A stretch of DNA of 31,036 bases from Pseudomonadota bacterium (GCA_023392035.1 JAEVZY010000195.1:1-31036), one strand, 5' to 3'. Numbered from the stretch's first letter, positions 6,721 through 15,279 are shown. Numbers and translations are program-made. Notes: generated by a model not told the origin, from the sequence alone.

Positions 6721-8118
6721 ATGGTAACGCGTAGAGATTTCTTCAAAGGCGCCGGCGCGCTCGCCGTCAGTGCCGGGCTGGTCAGCAAGGCCGGTGCGGC
6801 TTCCCTGCCCGAAGCCGCCGTGGCAAGCGGGCCGGCCACGGCGGCCCCGCAGCATCCGCAAACCGGCCGTCCCTTCAACCCCGTGGTGACTTTGAACGGC
6901 TGGTCGCTGCCCTGGCGCATGAACCAGGGCGTCAAGGAATTCCACCTGGTGGCCGAGCCGGTGCTGCGTGAACTCGCGCCCGGCATGAAGGTGAATATGT
7001 GGGGCTACAACGGCCAGTCGCCGGGCCCGACCATCGAGGTGGTGGAAGGCGACCGGGTCCGCATCTTCGTGACCAACCGGCTGCCCGAGCAAACCAGCGT
7101 GCACTTCCACGGCCAGCGCCTGCCGAGCGGCATGGATGGCGTATCGGGGCTGTCGCAACCCGCCATCCCTGCCGGCAAAACCTTCGTCTACGAGTTCGAA
7201 GCCAAGCGCCCCGGCACCTTCATGTACCACCCGCACGCGGATGAGATGGTGCAGATGGCGATGGGCATGATGGGCTTTTGGGTCACCCATTCGAAGAATC
7301 CCGACTTCATGAAGGTGGACCGCGATTTCGTTTTCCTGCTCAATAATTTCGACGTTGCGCCGGGCAGCTACACGCCCAAGGTAAACACCATGCTGGACTT
7401 CAACCTGTTCGCCTTCAACAGCCGCGTCTTCCCCGGCATCGACCCGCTCATCGTCCGTCAGAACGACAAGGTGCGTATCCGCATCGGGAACCTGACCATG
7501 ACCAATCATCCGATACACCTGCACGGACATGAATTCGAGGTGACCGGCACCGACGGCGGCTGGGTCCGCCCGCAGGCCAGGTGGCCCGAAGTGACGGTCG
7601 ATGTCGCGGTCGGCCAGATGCGCGCGATTGAATTCGTTGCCGATGCGGCGGGCGATTGGGCTTTTCACTGCCACAAATCGCATCACACCATGAACGCCAT
7701 GGGGCACAACGTACCGACCCTGATCGGCGTCGACCACAAGGGTCTGGGCGAGAAGATCGCCAGGCTGGTGCCGGACTACATGGTGATGGGCGAGCGCGGC
7801 ATGGGCGACATGGAAAGCATGGAAATGCCCCTGCCCGAAAACACCTTGCCGATGATGACCGGCCAGGGACCGTTTGGCGGGGTTGCCATGGGCGGCATGT
7901 TCACCGTGCTCAAGGTGCGCAAGGACCAGAAGCCCGGCGACTACAAGGACCCAGGCTGGTACCGGCATCCGGCCGGCACCGTGGCTTACGAATGGAAGGG
8001 CGAGACGCCGGCACCGGCGCGCAGCCATGCGGCAGGCGGTCAATCCATGGCGCCGGCTGCAAAGCCGCAAGAGATTGAACTGAACGTACACAAACCAGCC
8101 GCGCACAGCGGTCACTGA
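6721..8118 (+). CDS. Tat-exported multicopper oxidase (CopA-type copper resistance)
   Basis: A 465-aa periplasmic oxidase, probably oxidising Cu(I) to the less toxic Cu(II). The N-terminus has a twin-arginine signal, TRRDFFKG, followed by a hydrophobic Ala/Gly stretch. All four copper-binding motifs are visible: HFHG (His128, His130), YHPHAD (His170, His172), HPIHLHGHEF (263-270), and HCHKSHHTMNAM (His316, Cys317, His318, His322, probable axial Met327). A Met-rich segment at about 354-393 resembles the methionine-rich copper loops of CueO/CopA. It ends 9 bp before the relic of a copper P-type ATPase, so the cluster was probably longer once. Confidence 0.93.
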   Translation: MVTRRDFFKGAGALAVSAGLVSKAGAASLPEAAVASGPATAAPQHPQTGRPFNPVVTLNGWSLPWRMNQGVKEFHLVAEPVLRELAPGMKVNMWGYNGQSPGPTIEVVEGDRVRIFVTNRLPEQTSVHFHGQRLPSGMDGVSGLSQPAIPAGKTFVYEFEAKRPGTFMYHPHADEMVQMAMGMMGFWVTHSKNPDFMKVDRDFVFLLNNFDVAPGSYTPKVNTMLDFNLFAFNSRVFPGIDPLIVRQNDKVRIRIGNLTMTNHPIHLHGHEFEVTGTDGGWVRPQARWPEVTVDVAVGQMRAIEFVADAAGDWAFHCHKSHHTMNAMGHNVPTLIGVDHKGLGEKIARLVPDYMVMGERGMGDMESMEMPLPENTLPMMTGQGPFGGVAMGGMFTVLKVRKDQKPGDYKDPGWYRHPAGTVAYEWKGETPAPARSHAAGGQSMAPAAKPQEIELNVHKPAAHSGH

Positions 8119-8127
8119 TATCGATGA

Positions 8128-8286
8128 AGGGCGTTTTTCTACAATGCGGCCGGGATTCCGCTTGCCGCCGGACTGCTCTACCCCTTCACCGGCCACCTGC
8201 TGTCGCCGATGATTGCGGCGCTAGCGATGAGCCTCAGTTCGGTCTCGGTCATTTCCAATGCGCTCAGGCTGCGCAAGTCCAAGTAA
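8128..8286 (+). pseudogene. Relic: C-terminal end of a copper-exporting P1B-type ATPase
   Basis: An open stretch of 52 codons ending in TAA reads AFFYNAAGIPLAAGLLYP, then LLSPMIAALAMSLSSVSV and ISNALRLRKSK. This is the last transmembrane pair and tail found in CopA/CueA-type ATPases (typical ending MSLSSVSV-NALRL). An in-frame TGA lies immediately before it. There is no start codon, phosphorylation site (DKTGT) or metal-binding domain, so it is a deletion remnant. Its position after the oxidase gene suggests the cluster once carried a complete ATPase. Confidence 0.85.
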
Positions 8287-9060
8287 GCCGCCGACTGCGC
8301 GTTGACGCAGCAGCTTGCGGCGCAGCCTGACCAGGTCGTCCATGGTGGGCACGGTTGCCAATGCGATCAGCACCAGGGCCAGCGGCACCGTTGAAAGAAA
8401 GCCGAAATGCTTGAAGCCGACGGCGCCCACCACGCCGCCAAGGAAAAAGAACAGTACCAGCAGGGACAGCATCTGCAAGCGTGGCCGGTTGGCCATGACT
8501 TTGCCGGCGCGGTCGGCCTTGTCCATGTTCCAGTAGACCAGCTTGCCGAGCTCGATGCCGATGTCGGTGACGTTACCGGTGAGGTGGGTGGTCCGGATTT
8601 CCGCGTGCGAAATCTTGGTGATCACCGCATTCTGCAGGCCCATCAGGAAGCACAGCAGCATGACCGTCAGGGGGACGAACATCGCTTCCACCGCGGCCAG
8701 GCGAGCGCCCAGCACGCCAAAGCAGACCAGCAGCAGCGCCTCCAGCAGCAAGGGCAGGGCGAACTGACTGGTCATGCGCTGGCGGCGTGCAAAGTTGACC
8801 ATGATGGCCGTGCAAGCCGCCCCCAACAGGAAGGACAGGATGGCACCGCCCGCCGCTATCACCGGCGCGTAATCGCCCAGCACCAGGTTGTCTGCCATGC
8901 CGGACACCATGCCCGTCATGTGCGAGGTGTACTGGTGTACCGCCAGAAAACCGCCGGCGTTTGTCGCTCCGGCAACGAACGCCAGTGCAAAACCCAGATG
9001 GCGGTTGGAATCCGAAGTGCGCCGACGCCCGGTGAGGCGTCTTGCATAGTGGATCGGCAT
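8221..9060 (-). CDS. YoaK/DUF1275 family membrane protein
   Basis: A 279-aa integral membrane protein of unknown function, with about six hydrophobic segments. The typical DUF1275 N-terminal region is present: GFALAFVAGATNAGGFLAVHQYTSHMTG. The motif LCFLMGLQNAVITKISHAEIRTTHLTGNVTDIG is also diagnostic. The final 22 codons overlap the copper-ATPase relic on the opposite strand, so the natural C-terminus was probably replaced when the rearrangement happened. No good Shine-Dalgarno is visible before the ATG. It might not belong to the copper system. Confidence 0.88.
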   Translation of the reverse strand: MPIHYARRLTGRRRTSDSNRHLGFALAFVAGATNAGGFLAVHQYTSHMTGMVSGMADNLVLGDYAPVIAAGGAILSFLLGAACTAIMVNFARRQRMTSQFALPLLLEALLLVCFGVLGARLAAVEAMFVPLTVMLLCFLMGLQNAVITKISHAEIRTTHLTGNVTDIGIELGKLVYWNMDKADRAGKVMANRPRLQMLSLLVLFFFLGGVVGAVGFKHFGFLSTVPLALVLIALATVPTMDDLVRLRRKLLRQRAVGGLLGLAQPERIGNDRDRTEAHR

Positions 9061-9176
9061 GACTTTGCGTGTGAGAGAACAGCGGTGAAGACCCCTATCT
9101 TACTGCAGGCAAGCTTCGCCTCGATTGGAGGTATTGGCCCCGCCCCGTGCTTGTCACATCGCGCCCGGGAGCCGGC

Positions 9177-10709
9177 TCACTGGTTCAGTTTGAACGTGCC
9201 CACCGCGCCATCCAGCGTCTTGGCCTGGCTGCGCATCGAATCCGCCGCCGCAGCGGCCTGTTCGACCAGCGCGGCATTCTGCTGGGTGATCTGATCGATT
9301 TGCGCGATCGCGACATTGACCTGCTCAATACCGGCGCGCTGTTCCTGGCTGGCGTTGCTGATTTCGGCCATGATCGTGCTCACGCGGCCGACGCTGGAGA
9401 CGACTTCCTTCATCGTCAGGCCGGCCTGGTTCACCATCCGGCTTCCATCCTCCACCGAGCTGGTGGAATCCTCGATCAATGACTTGATCTCGCGCGCGGC
9501 GGCGGCGCTGCGTTGCGCCAGCGCCCGCACTTCGGTCGCCACCACCGCAAAGCCGCGTCCCTGCTCGCCGGCGCGCGCCGCCTCGACCGCCGCGTTGAGC
9601 GCCAGGATATTGGTCTGGAAAGCGATGCCGTCGATGACGCCGATGATGTCCGCCATCTTGTTGGCCGATTCGCGGATGGTGTCCATCTTGCCGATCACAT
9701 CTTCGACCGCCTTGCCACCGTAGGCGGCGGTTTGTGCCGCTTGTTGCGCGAGCTGGTGTCCTTGATTGGCGTTCTCCGCATTCTGCTTGACGGTGGAGGT
9801 GAGTTCCTCCATCGAGGATGCGGTCTGCTCGAGCGAGCTGGCCTGCTCCTCGGTGCGCGCCGACAGGTCCATGTTGCCCGCTGCGATCTGATGCGAGGTG
9901 GTGGCAATCATGTCGGTGCCGGTGCGCACCTCGGCGACCAGCTTGCCCAGGCTTTCCTGCATGGTCCGCATGGCGAACAGCAGGCTGTGGCGATCATCCT
10001 TGGCCACTTCCACCTTCCCCGACAGGTCGCCGGCTGCGATGCGCTCGGCAATGCGAACCGCATAATCGGGCTCGCCGCCGAGCGCGCGCATCACATTGCG
10101 GGCCAGCCACAGGGCAATGGCGGCGCTGGCGACAAGTGCAAACGCGGACAGGGCCAGGCTGAAGAGCATTCTTTGACGGGTTTGGGCCGCCAATGCATCT
10201 TTTGTGGCCTGGATGTGGTCTTTCTTGGCCTTGATGATGTCGATCAGATCGGCACGGATCTGGCGCCACAGGGGAGTCTCTTCCCGGTTGATCGATTCCG
10301 TTGCGGCATGCGTGTCGGTCTTGGCAAGGGCCACGATGTCCGGCAGCACGCTGTCGCGCCGCTTGGCCAGCACTTCGATCTTGTTCAGTTTCTCAAGAAA
10401 CGTCGGCTCGTCCGCGGCCAGCTGTTTGGCGCTTTGCAGCGCATCGCTGAATTCCTTGCTTCCGTCCTGCAGGTTTTTGTAGGCTTTCTCGTTCGCCGGG
10501 TCGAGCACGATATTGCGCAGCGCCTGGCCCATCTGCAGTCCCTGCGCATAGAGATTCTGGCCGGCGTTCAGGAAGGCCTGGTCGCGCTCGATGAATGCGG
10601 TGAATCCGGCCGCGCTGCCCGCCATGCCGGTGAGAGCAATCGCCAGCGCCAGGGTAAAGATCGCGCACACTACTGCCATGCAGGCAAGCATCCTGTTTTT
10701 CAACTTCAT
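9177..10709 (-). CDS. Methyl-accepting chemotaxis protein (4HB-type sensor, HAMP, signalling domain)
   Basis: A 510-aa inner-membrane chemoreceptor. TM1 is near residues 6-30, then a periplasmic helical domain of about 150 residues. TM2 follows near 190-210, then a HAMP linker with ALGGEPDYAVRIAERIAAGDLSG. The cytoplasmic signalling hairpin tip is conserved: IDGIAFQTNILALNAAVEAA, then GRGFAVVATEVRALAQRSA. The C-terminus ends GTFKLNQ without an NWETF-type CheR-binding pentapeptide. I chose the ATG at 10709 (MKLKNRML) because the membrane anchor follows directly; an upstream ATG at 10787 would add 26 residues. A sigma-28-type promoter lies about 80 nt upstream. Ligand unknown. Confidence 0.93.
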   Translation of the reverse strand: MKLKNRMLACMAVVCAIFTLALAIALTGMAGSAAGFTAFIERDQAFLNAGQNLYAQGLQMGQALRNIVLDPANEKAYKNLQDGSKEFSDALQSAKQLAADEPTFLEKLNKIEVLAKRRDSVLPDIVALAKTDTHAATESINREETPLWRQIRADLIDIIKAKKDHIQATKDALAAQTRQRMLFSLALSAFALVASAAIALWLARNVMRALGGEPDYAVRIAERIAAGDLSGKVEVAKDDRHSLLFAMRTMQESLGKLVAEVRTGTDMIATTSHQIAAGNMDLSARTEEQASSLEQTASSMEELTSTVKQNAENANQGHQLAQQAAQTAAYGGKAVEDVIGKMDTIRESANKMADIIGVIDGIAFQTNILALNAAVEAARAGEQGRGFAVVATEVRALAQRSAAAAREIKSLIEDSTSSVEDGSRMVNQAGLTMKEVVSSVGRVSTIMAEISNASQEQRAGIEQVNVAIAQIDQITQQNAALVEQAAAAADSMRSQAKTLDGAVGTFKLNQ

Positions 10710-10790
10710 TGTTTCATCCGCATCCGTCAAAGTTGCCACTACGGCCATGCCAAGCTTTGGTGCCGGCTTGGAACAGCCGCCATGCAATCG

Positions 10791-10817
10791 TTATCGGCAT
10801 GACGGGAGGATTCTTAA
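10791..10817 (-). promoter_or_regulatory. Sigma-28 (FliA) promoter of the chemoreceptor gene
   Basis: On the minus strand, TTAA, 15 bp, then GCCGATAA. The -10 matches the FliA consensus GCCGATAA perfectly, and the -35 core matches TAAA at three of four positions with the canonical 15-bp spacing. It is oriented towards the chemoreceptor and ends about 80 nt before its ATG. This implies control with the late flagellar genes. Confidence 0.75.
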
Positions 10818-11050
10818 AGCCGCAGTTCGGCCTAGCCCCAGGATGAAAAAATCACAATGCCCAGGGATGGAATCACAAGGAGCTGAGCTTCGTCCATGGT
10901 CGTGTAGAAGGCCCCTTTTCGCTGGGCGGCTTCGAGGATTTGCGTATGCAATGCATGGCCCATGTCCGGGCACATCATCCATGAACGCCAGGCTTATCGG
11001 CCAAAACAACATCGCAAGAACCAGCATGGCTGGGCTTGCAGCGGCCGGTC
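10818..11050. other. Gene-poor gap with a possible decayed small gene
   Basis: Two overlapping minus-strand frames look mildly protein-like. One gives a hydrophobic start (MLVLAMLFWPISLAFM, from 11027). The other, a 48-codon frame from 10978 to 10832, reads MMCPDMGHALHTQILEAA and later YTTMDEAQLLVIPSLG. Joining them needs a frameshift. No ribosome site is clear and I recognise no family. It could be a relic or chance. Confidence 0.25.
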
Positions 11051-11827
11051 TCAGACAACCGGGGATGCGCCGCCATCAACATTGATGGCAGTGCCCGCGA
11101 TGTAGGAGGCCAGGTCGGAGGCGAGGAAGCAGGCGGTGGCAGCAAACTCGTCCGCACGGCCGACGCGTCCCATCGGGATCTTGGTCCCCATTTGAGCCAG
11201 GGCGTCTTCGAGCGCGATGCCCTGGCGCGCTGCCTGGCGAACCCACTGGTCGCTTTCGATACGCCCGACCAGCAAGGCATTGACCAGAATGCCCAAGGGG
11301 GCGCCTTCCAGCGAAAGCGCCTTGGTCAAGGCCATGCCAGCGGCGCGGGATGCCGTCGTCGGCAAGGAGTTCAGCCCCGGCGCCTTCGCTCCCGTATTGA
11401 GGACGTTGATGACGCGCCCCCAGCGCCTTGCCTTCATTTGCGGCCACACCAGACGAATCAAGCGAATTGCCGCGAACAGTTTCAGGTCCAGGTCAGCCTG
11501 CCAATCGGCGTCGCTGCAGGCATCGAATGGGCCGGCGCGCGATACCCCGGCGTTGTTGACCACGATATCGATCTTGCCGAACGCACGCATGGCGCCGTCA
11601 TACAGTTCTTGCACGCCGTCTGCGGTCGAGACATCGCATCTCACTGCCGCCACTTTCCCAGGGTGTTTCCCTGCCAGTTGCTGGCGGGCAGATTCCAGCG
11701 CCTCGGCACCGCGCGCCGCGATGACCACGCTCGCGCCGCAATCGGCGAATTTTCCGGCGATGGCCAGGCCCAGTCCTTTGCTGGCGCCCGTCACTATCGC
11801 GGTCCGGCCATTGAGCTGAATTTCCAT
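11051..11827 (-). CDS. Short-chain dehydrogenase/reductase family protein with a non-canonical active site
   Basis: A 258-aa Rossmann protein with an intact nucleotide motif TGASKGLG (13-20), NNAG (91-94) and the C-terminal INVDGG typical of FabG-like SDRs. The catalytic Tyr-x3-Lys is missing: the region reads SLPTTASRAAG, putting Thr157 and Arg161 at the Tyr and Lys positions. The usual Ser is also replaced (NVLNTG). It may still bind NAD(P) but is unlikely to use the standard SDR mechanism. I chose the ATG at 11827; a TTG 12 nt upstream is in frame but adjoins the AGGA. Last gene of the minus-strand catabolic operon, 14 bp after the LysR gene. Confidence 0.85.
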   Translation of the reverse strand: MEIQLNGRTAIVTGASKGLGLAIAGKFADCGASVVIAARGAEALESARQQLAGKHPGKVAAVRCDVSTADGVQELYDGAMRAFGKIDIVVNNAGVSRAGPFDACSDADWQADLDLKLFAAIRLIRLVWPQMKARRWGRVINVLNTGAKAPGLNSLPTTASRAAGMALTKALSLEGAPLGILVNALLVGRIESDQWVRQAARQGIALEDALAQMGTKIPMGRVGRADEFAATACFLASDLASYIAGTAINVDGGASPVV

Positions 11828-11841
11828 TTTTATTCGCAATC

Positions 11842-12780
11842 CTAAGAGAGGGGCACCAGGCCATACTCCGGCCCGGCAGTTTGCGTGAGGTGTTCCAGAA
11901 TCGATTTGATTTCCTGCCGCACGTAGCGCATCGCCTGGGTGACGGGCCGGTTGGACGCTTCCGCCACCATCAAGCGGGTTTCCACCGTCGGTTCGTCAAT
12001 ACGAAGCTCGGACACCAGCCCGGCTTCCAGCGCAGGGCGATAGGCAGGTCGCGCCAGGACGGTCGAGGCCATGCCCGCCTTCACCAGGTCGAGCGCCAGC
12101 CGCAGTGCATCCACTTCATAACGCACATCCAGCTCAATCCCGGATTGATCGGCGGCCAGCTCCAGGGTGCGGCGCAAGCCATGATTGCGACCCGGCAGGG
12201 CCAGGGGCAGGCCTGCCAATTCGCGGATGCTGATGTTCCTGCGCAGTCGATTCCCGATTTTCATGCCCGGTGGCGTCACCAGCGACAATCTGGCGATGCC
12301 GATCGGATCGACCGCGACGGTTGCGGAACGGCGCGCATCGTGGAGCACTGCAATATCCAGGCGCGCGCCCACCAGCCATTCATGGATGTAGCCGCTATAC
12401 CCGGTGACGAGGTTCACGGTGATTTTCGGGTACTTCTCGGAGAGCGACTTCAACAAGCGAAGCCCGATGAGGTCGCAGACAGTGGGCGTCAGGCCGAGTA
12501 TGACCGTGCCTTTCGGCTCTTCCTTCTCGGACCTGAGCTCAGTTGCTATCGATTCGAGTTGACGAACCAAGGGCTTGGCCCGCGCCACCAGGACCTGGCC
12601 TTCCGGCGTGAGCGATACGCCGCGCCCATGCCGGTAAAGCAAGCGCGTGCCGCACTCTTCCTCGAGCTTCTGAATCTGGCGGCCGAGCGCGGGTTGCGCG
12701 ATGCCCAGCACCGCGGCGGACTTCGAGAAGCTTCCAAGTTCCGCCACATGCATCAGCAGTTCCAATCGTCGCAGGTCCAT
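11842..12780 (-). CDS. LysR family transcriptional regulator
   Basis: A 312-aa regulator. The N-terminal winged helix-turn-helix reads MDLRRLELLMHVAELGSFSK, with AAVLGIAQPALGRQIQKLEE, a typical LTTR recognition helix. The remainder is a periplasmic-binding-protein-like effector domain with TPTVCDLIG and a KAGMAS segment, resembling the Nac/CynR-like branch. I chose the ATG at 12780; an in-frame ATG at 12831 would add 17 unrelated residues. It lies inside the operon, in the same orientation as the enzymes, rather than divergent as is usual for LTTRs. It probably controls the TTT/aldolase/ThDP genes. Inducer unknown. Confidence 0.9.
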   Translation of the reverse strand: MDLRRLELLMHVAELGSFSKSAAVLGIAQPALGRQIQKLEEECGTRLLYRHGRGVSLTPEGQVLVARAKPLVRQLESIATELRSEKEEPKGTVILGLTPTVCDLIGLRLLKSLSEKYPKITVNLVTGYSGYIHEWLVGARLDIAVLHDARRSATVAVDPIGIARLSLVTPPGMKIGNRLRRNISIRELAGLPLALPGRNHGLRRTLELAADQSGIELDVRYEVDALRLALDLVKAGMASTVLARPAYRPALEAGLVSELRIDEPTVETRLMVAEASNRPVTQAMRYVRQEIKSILEHLTQTAGPEYGLVPLS

Positions 12781-12845
12781 CGCGGTGTTGCCTCTGTCGA
12801 ATGATGGACAGAGCTTAACATCCGCTTTCACCTGGCAGCCTGCGC

Positions 12846-14513
12846 CTAATCGCCGGAGCGCTCAGTTGCAGCTGCGCCCGAGCTTGCCCCCGGCAGAATG
12901 GCTTTGAGGCTGGCCTGCACTTCGATGAAGCAGGGCCCCTTGGCGCGGAAAGCCCGGTCCAGAACGCCGTCGATTTCCGCGGGCGAGGAAAGGCGCACGG
13001 CTTCCATTCCAAACGCACGGGCAATCCCCACAAAATCCGGATTGCTGAGCGTGGTGCCCACATGTCGCCCGGGATAGGTCTTGTCCTGGTGAACGCGAAT
13101 CGAGCCGTAGCAGTTGTTGTTGGCCAGGATGAAGATGATGGGCAGGCCGCGGTCGACGGCGGCAATCATCTCGTTTCCCGTCATGAGGAAGCCGCCATCG
13201 CCCACCATGCAGACCACCGGGCGTTCCGGATGGCGCAGCTTGGTGGCGATGGCGGCTGGCGTGCCATATCCCATCGCGCCCGAGAGCGGAGCCATCAGGC
13301 GCTGCGGGTAGACGAAGGGGAAGTGGCGATACACCGGCGCCGCAAAGGTCCCGGCATCCAGGCAGATTGCGGTGTCCCTGGGCGCCACTGCGGCCAGACG
13401 CTGCACCACTTTGACAAACGGCAGTCCATCGTCGGCCTCGATCGATGGCCACGCCGCGATGCGGCCATGGATGCCATGCAGCCGCGAGGCCCAGGCTTTC
13501 CTCGAAGGCCCAGCGGAATGCCCGATCTTTTCAGCCAGGGCATCGGCAAAGCCAGCCGGATCGCAGACCAGGCCGATGTCGGCCGAGAAGTGCAGGCCCA
13601 CCACATGGTCGTCGGGGTAGACATGGATGAAGGCCTGTTTCGGCCGCGGCAGCTGCGGGAACGAATAGCCTTGACTCGTGATGTCACCCAAGCGCGTTCC
13701 GAGCGCGATGATGAGGTCGCTTTCCTCGAATGCGGCAATCTGATCCCTGGGGTTGGCCAGGCCCAGGTCTCCCACGAACAGTTCATGCGTATTCGGGAAG
13801 ATGTCGTGCTGCCGGAAAGAGACTGCAACGGGAGCGTGAGCGGCTTCGGCCAGTCGCAGCAGCGCAGTCCGACCTTGATCGGAGTCCAGTGCGCCACCTG
13901 CGATGATCAGGGGCCGCTCGGCCTGCTTGAGCAGATTGGCCGCCTGTTCCAGGGCGTGCGCAGCAGCAGCCGTGGCAGCAGGCGCGGCGCGCTTCCAGGT
14001 CGGCTGCGGTACGGTTTGCTGCTGGATGTCCTCCGGAATGACCAGCACCACGGGCCCGGGCGTGCCGGACGTCGCAATGCGGATGGCCTTGAAGGCAGCT
14101 TCGGCCAGCTTTGCCGGCTCGGTCACTTCAACCACCCATTTGGCGATGGAGCCGAACATCTGCTGATAGTCGATCTCCTGGAAGGCTTCTTTCCGAAGTT
14201 CCGCCTTCGGAATCTGGCCGACGACCAGAATCAGCGGGATGGCATCTTGCTGGGCGGTGTGCACGCCAATGGAAGCGTTGGTCGCGCCCGGGCCGCGGCT
14301 CACCATCACCACGCCGGGCCGCTTGGTCAGCCGGCCATCGGCGCAAGCCATGAAAGCCGCGCCGGCTTCATGCCGGCAAGTGACAACGTCCATGCCCGGG
14401 AAGTCGTTCAGGGCGTCGAGAACGCCAAGATAGCTTTCCCCCGGCACCAGGAACACACGGTCGATGCCGTTGTCGGCAAAAACCTGGAGCAATGCGTGAG
14501 AAGAGGTATTCAT
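12846..14513 (-). CDS. ThDP-dependent enzyme, acetolactate-synthase/decarboxylase-like
   Basis: A 555-aa thiamine-diphosphate enzyme with the three-domain ALS/POX/benzoylformate-decarboxylase layout. The N-terminal Pyr domain has the activating Glu49 in CRHEAGAAFMA and the segment VSRGPGATNASIGVHTA. The PP domain has the Mg/ThDP motif GDGGF starting at residue 438, with N-rich ILANNN about 25 residues later. The ATG overlaps the stop of the aldolase gene (TAATG), implying translational coupling. An in-frame ATG 50 codons upstream lies inside the aldolase gene and is rejected. Because it is paired with a carboxylate-type binding protein and an aldolase, a 2-oxo-acid decarboxylase/carboligase role in catabolism is more likely than branched-chain amino-acid synthesis. 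Confidence 0.87.
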   Translation of the reverse strand: MNTSSHALLQVFADNGIDRVFLVPGESYLGVLDALNDFPGMDVVTCRHEAGAAFMACADGRLTKRPGVVMVSRGPGATNASIGVHTAQQDAIPLILVVGQIPKAELRKEAFQEIDYQQMFGSIAKWVVEVTEPAKLAEAAFKAIRIATSGTPGPVVLVIPEDIQQQTVPQPTWKRAAPAATAAAAHALEQAANLLKQAERPLIIAGGALDSDQGRTALLRLAEAAHAPVAVSFRQHDIFPNTHELFVGDLGLANPRDQIAAFEESDLIIALGTRLGDITSQGYSFPQLPRPKQAFIHVYPDDHVVGLHFSADIGLVCDPAGFADALAEKIGHSAGPSRKAWASRLHGIHGRIAAWPSIEADDGLPFVKVVQRLAAVAPRDTAICLDAGTFAAPVYRHFPFVYPQRLMAPLSGAMGYGTPAAIATKLRHPERPVVCMVGDGGFLMTGNEMIAAVDRGLPIIFILANNNCYGSIRVHQDKTYPGRHVGTTLSNPDFVGIARAFGMEAVRLSSPAEIDGVLDRAFRAKGPCFIEVQASLKAILPGASSGAAATERSGD

Positions 14514-15277
14514 TAACACCGGTAGCCAGGGTCTTTCCTGTCCATGAGCCGCAGCATGGCGGGCCACTCCATCTCGCCGAATGGGCGTCTGGTGGTCGGC
14601 AGGTAGAGGTGATGGGTTTTGGCGACGATTTCCGGAGAGGGGACGAGGAGTTCTTGTCCGCAAGCCAGGGCATCGACCTGGGCCTTGCAGGCCATCTCAA
14701 GCCAATAGATGGTGTTGAAGGCCTGGGCAATGCTGGCACCGACCGCCAACAGCCCGTGGTTGCGCAGGATCATGGAGTCGCGCTGGCCCAGGTCGCGCAC
14801 CAGCCGTTCGCGCTCTCCCAGGTCTATGGCGACGCTCTCGTAATCATGGTGGGGAATGCCGGCAAAGCGCATGGCCGTCTGGGTCAGCGGCAGCAGGCCG
14901 CAGGCCAGGGCGGAAACGGCCATGCCGGCGCGCGTGTGCGTGTGGATCACGCACTGCACGTCATGCCGGGCCTGGTGGACTGCGCTGTGAATCACGTAGC
15001 CGGCGCGGTTGATGCCGTATTCCTCGTTTGGGTTGTGAACGACATTGCCTTCGATATCGATCTTGACCAGGTTCGAGGCCGTAATCTCGTCGTACAGGAA
15101 GCCGTAGGCGTTGATCAGCAGATGCTCGTCATTGCCGGGAATGCGGGCCGTGATGTGGTTATAGACCAGGTCGCTCATGCCGTAGTGCGCGACCAGGCGG
15201 TAGCACGCGGCCAAATTTACGCGTGTTTCCCATTCTTCCGGGCTCACCGAGTCGCGCAGGGAAGCTTGCATGGCCAT
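14513..15277 (-). CDS. Class II aldolase/adducin family protein (second in window)
   Basis: A 254-aa metal-dependent enzyme with zinc-ligand motifs IHTHTRAG (His-x-His) and, further on, LRNHGLL. The segment NRAGYVIHSAVHQARHDVQ is adducin-like, and the FucA catalytic Glu appears absent here too. The start at 15277 follows the TTT-gene TGA by 2 bp (TGA-GC-ATG). Another in-frame Met lies two codons later. The stop overlaps the ThDP-enzyme start. The tight packing between a solute-binding protein and a ThDP enzyme supports a shared degradation route for an organic acid. It is clearly different in sequence from the aldolase at 3002. Confidence 0.87.
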   Translation of the reverse strand: MAMQASLRDSVSPEEWETRVNLAACYRLVAHYGMSDLVYNHITARIPGNDEHLLINAYGFLYDEITASNLVKIDIEGNVVHNPNEEYGINRAGYVIHSAVHQARHDVQCVIHTHTRAGMAVSALACGLLPLTQTAMRFAGIPHHDYESVAIDLGERERLVRDLGQRDSMILRNHGLLAVGASIAQAFNTIYWLEMACKAQVDALACGQELLVPSPEIVAKTHHLYLPTTRRPFGEMEWPAMLRLMDRKDPGYRC

Positions 15278-15279
15278 GC

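Noticed and set aside
13062..14516. Plus-strand 484-codon frame opposite the ThDP enzyme
   Set aside because: Antisense shadow; the minus strand has clear ThDP motifs.
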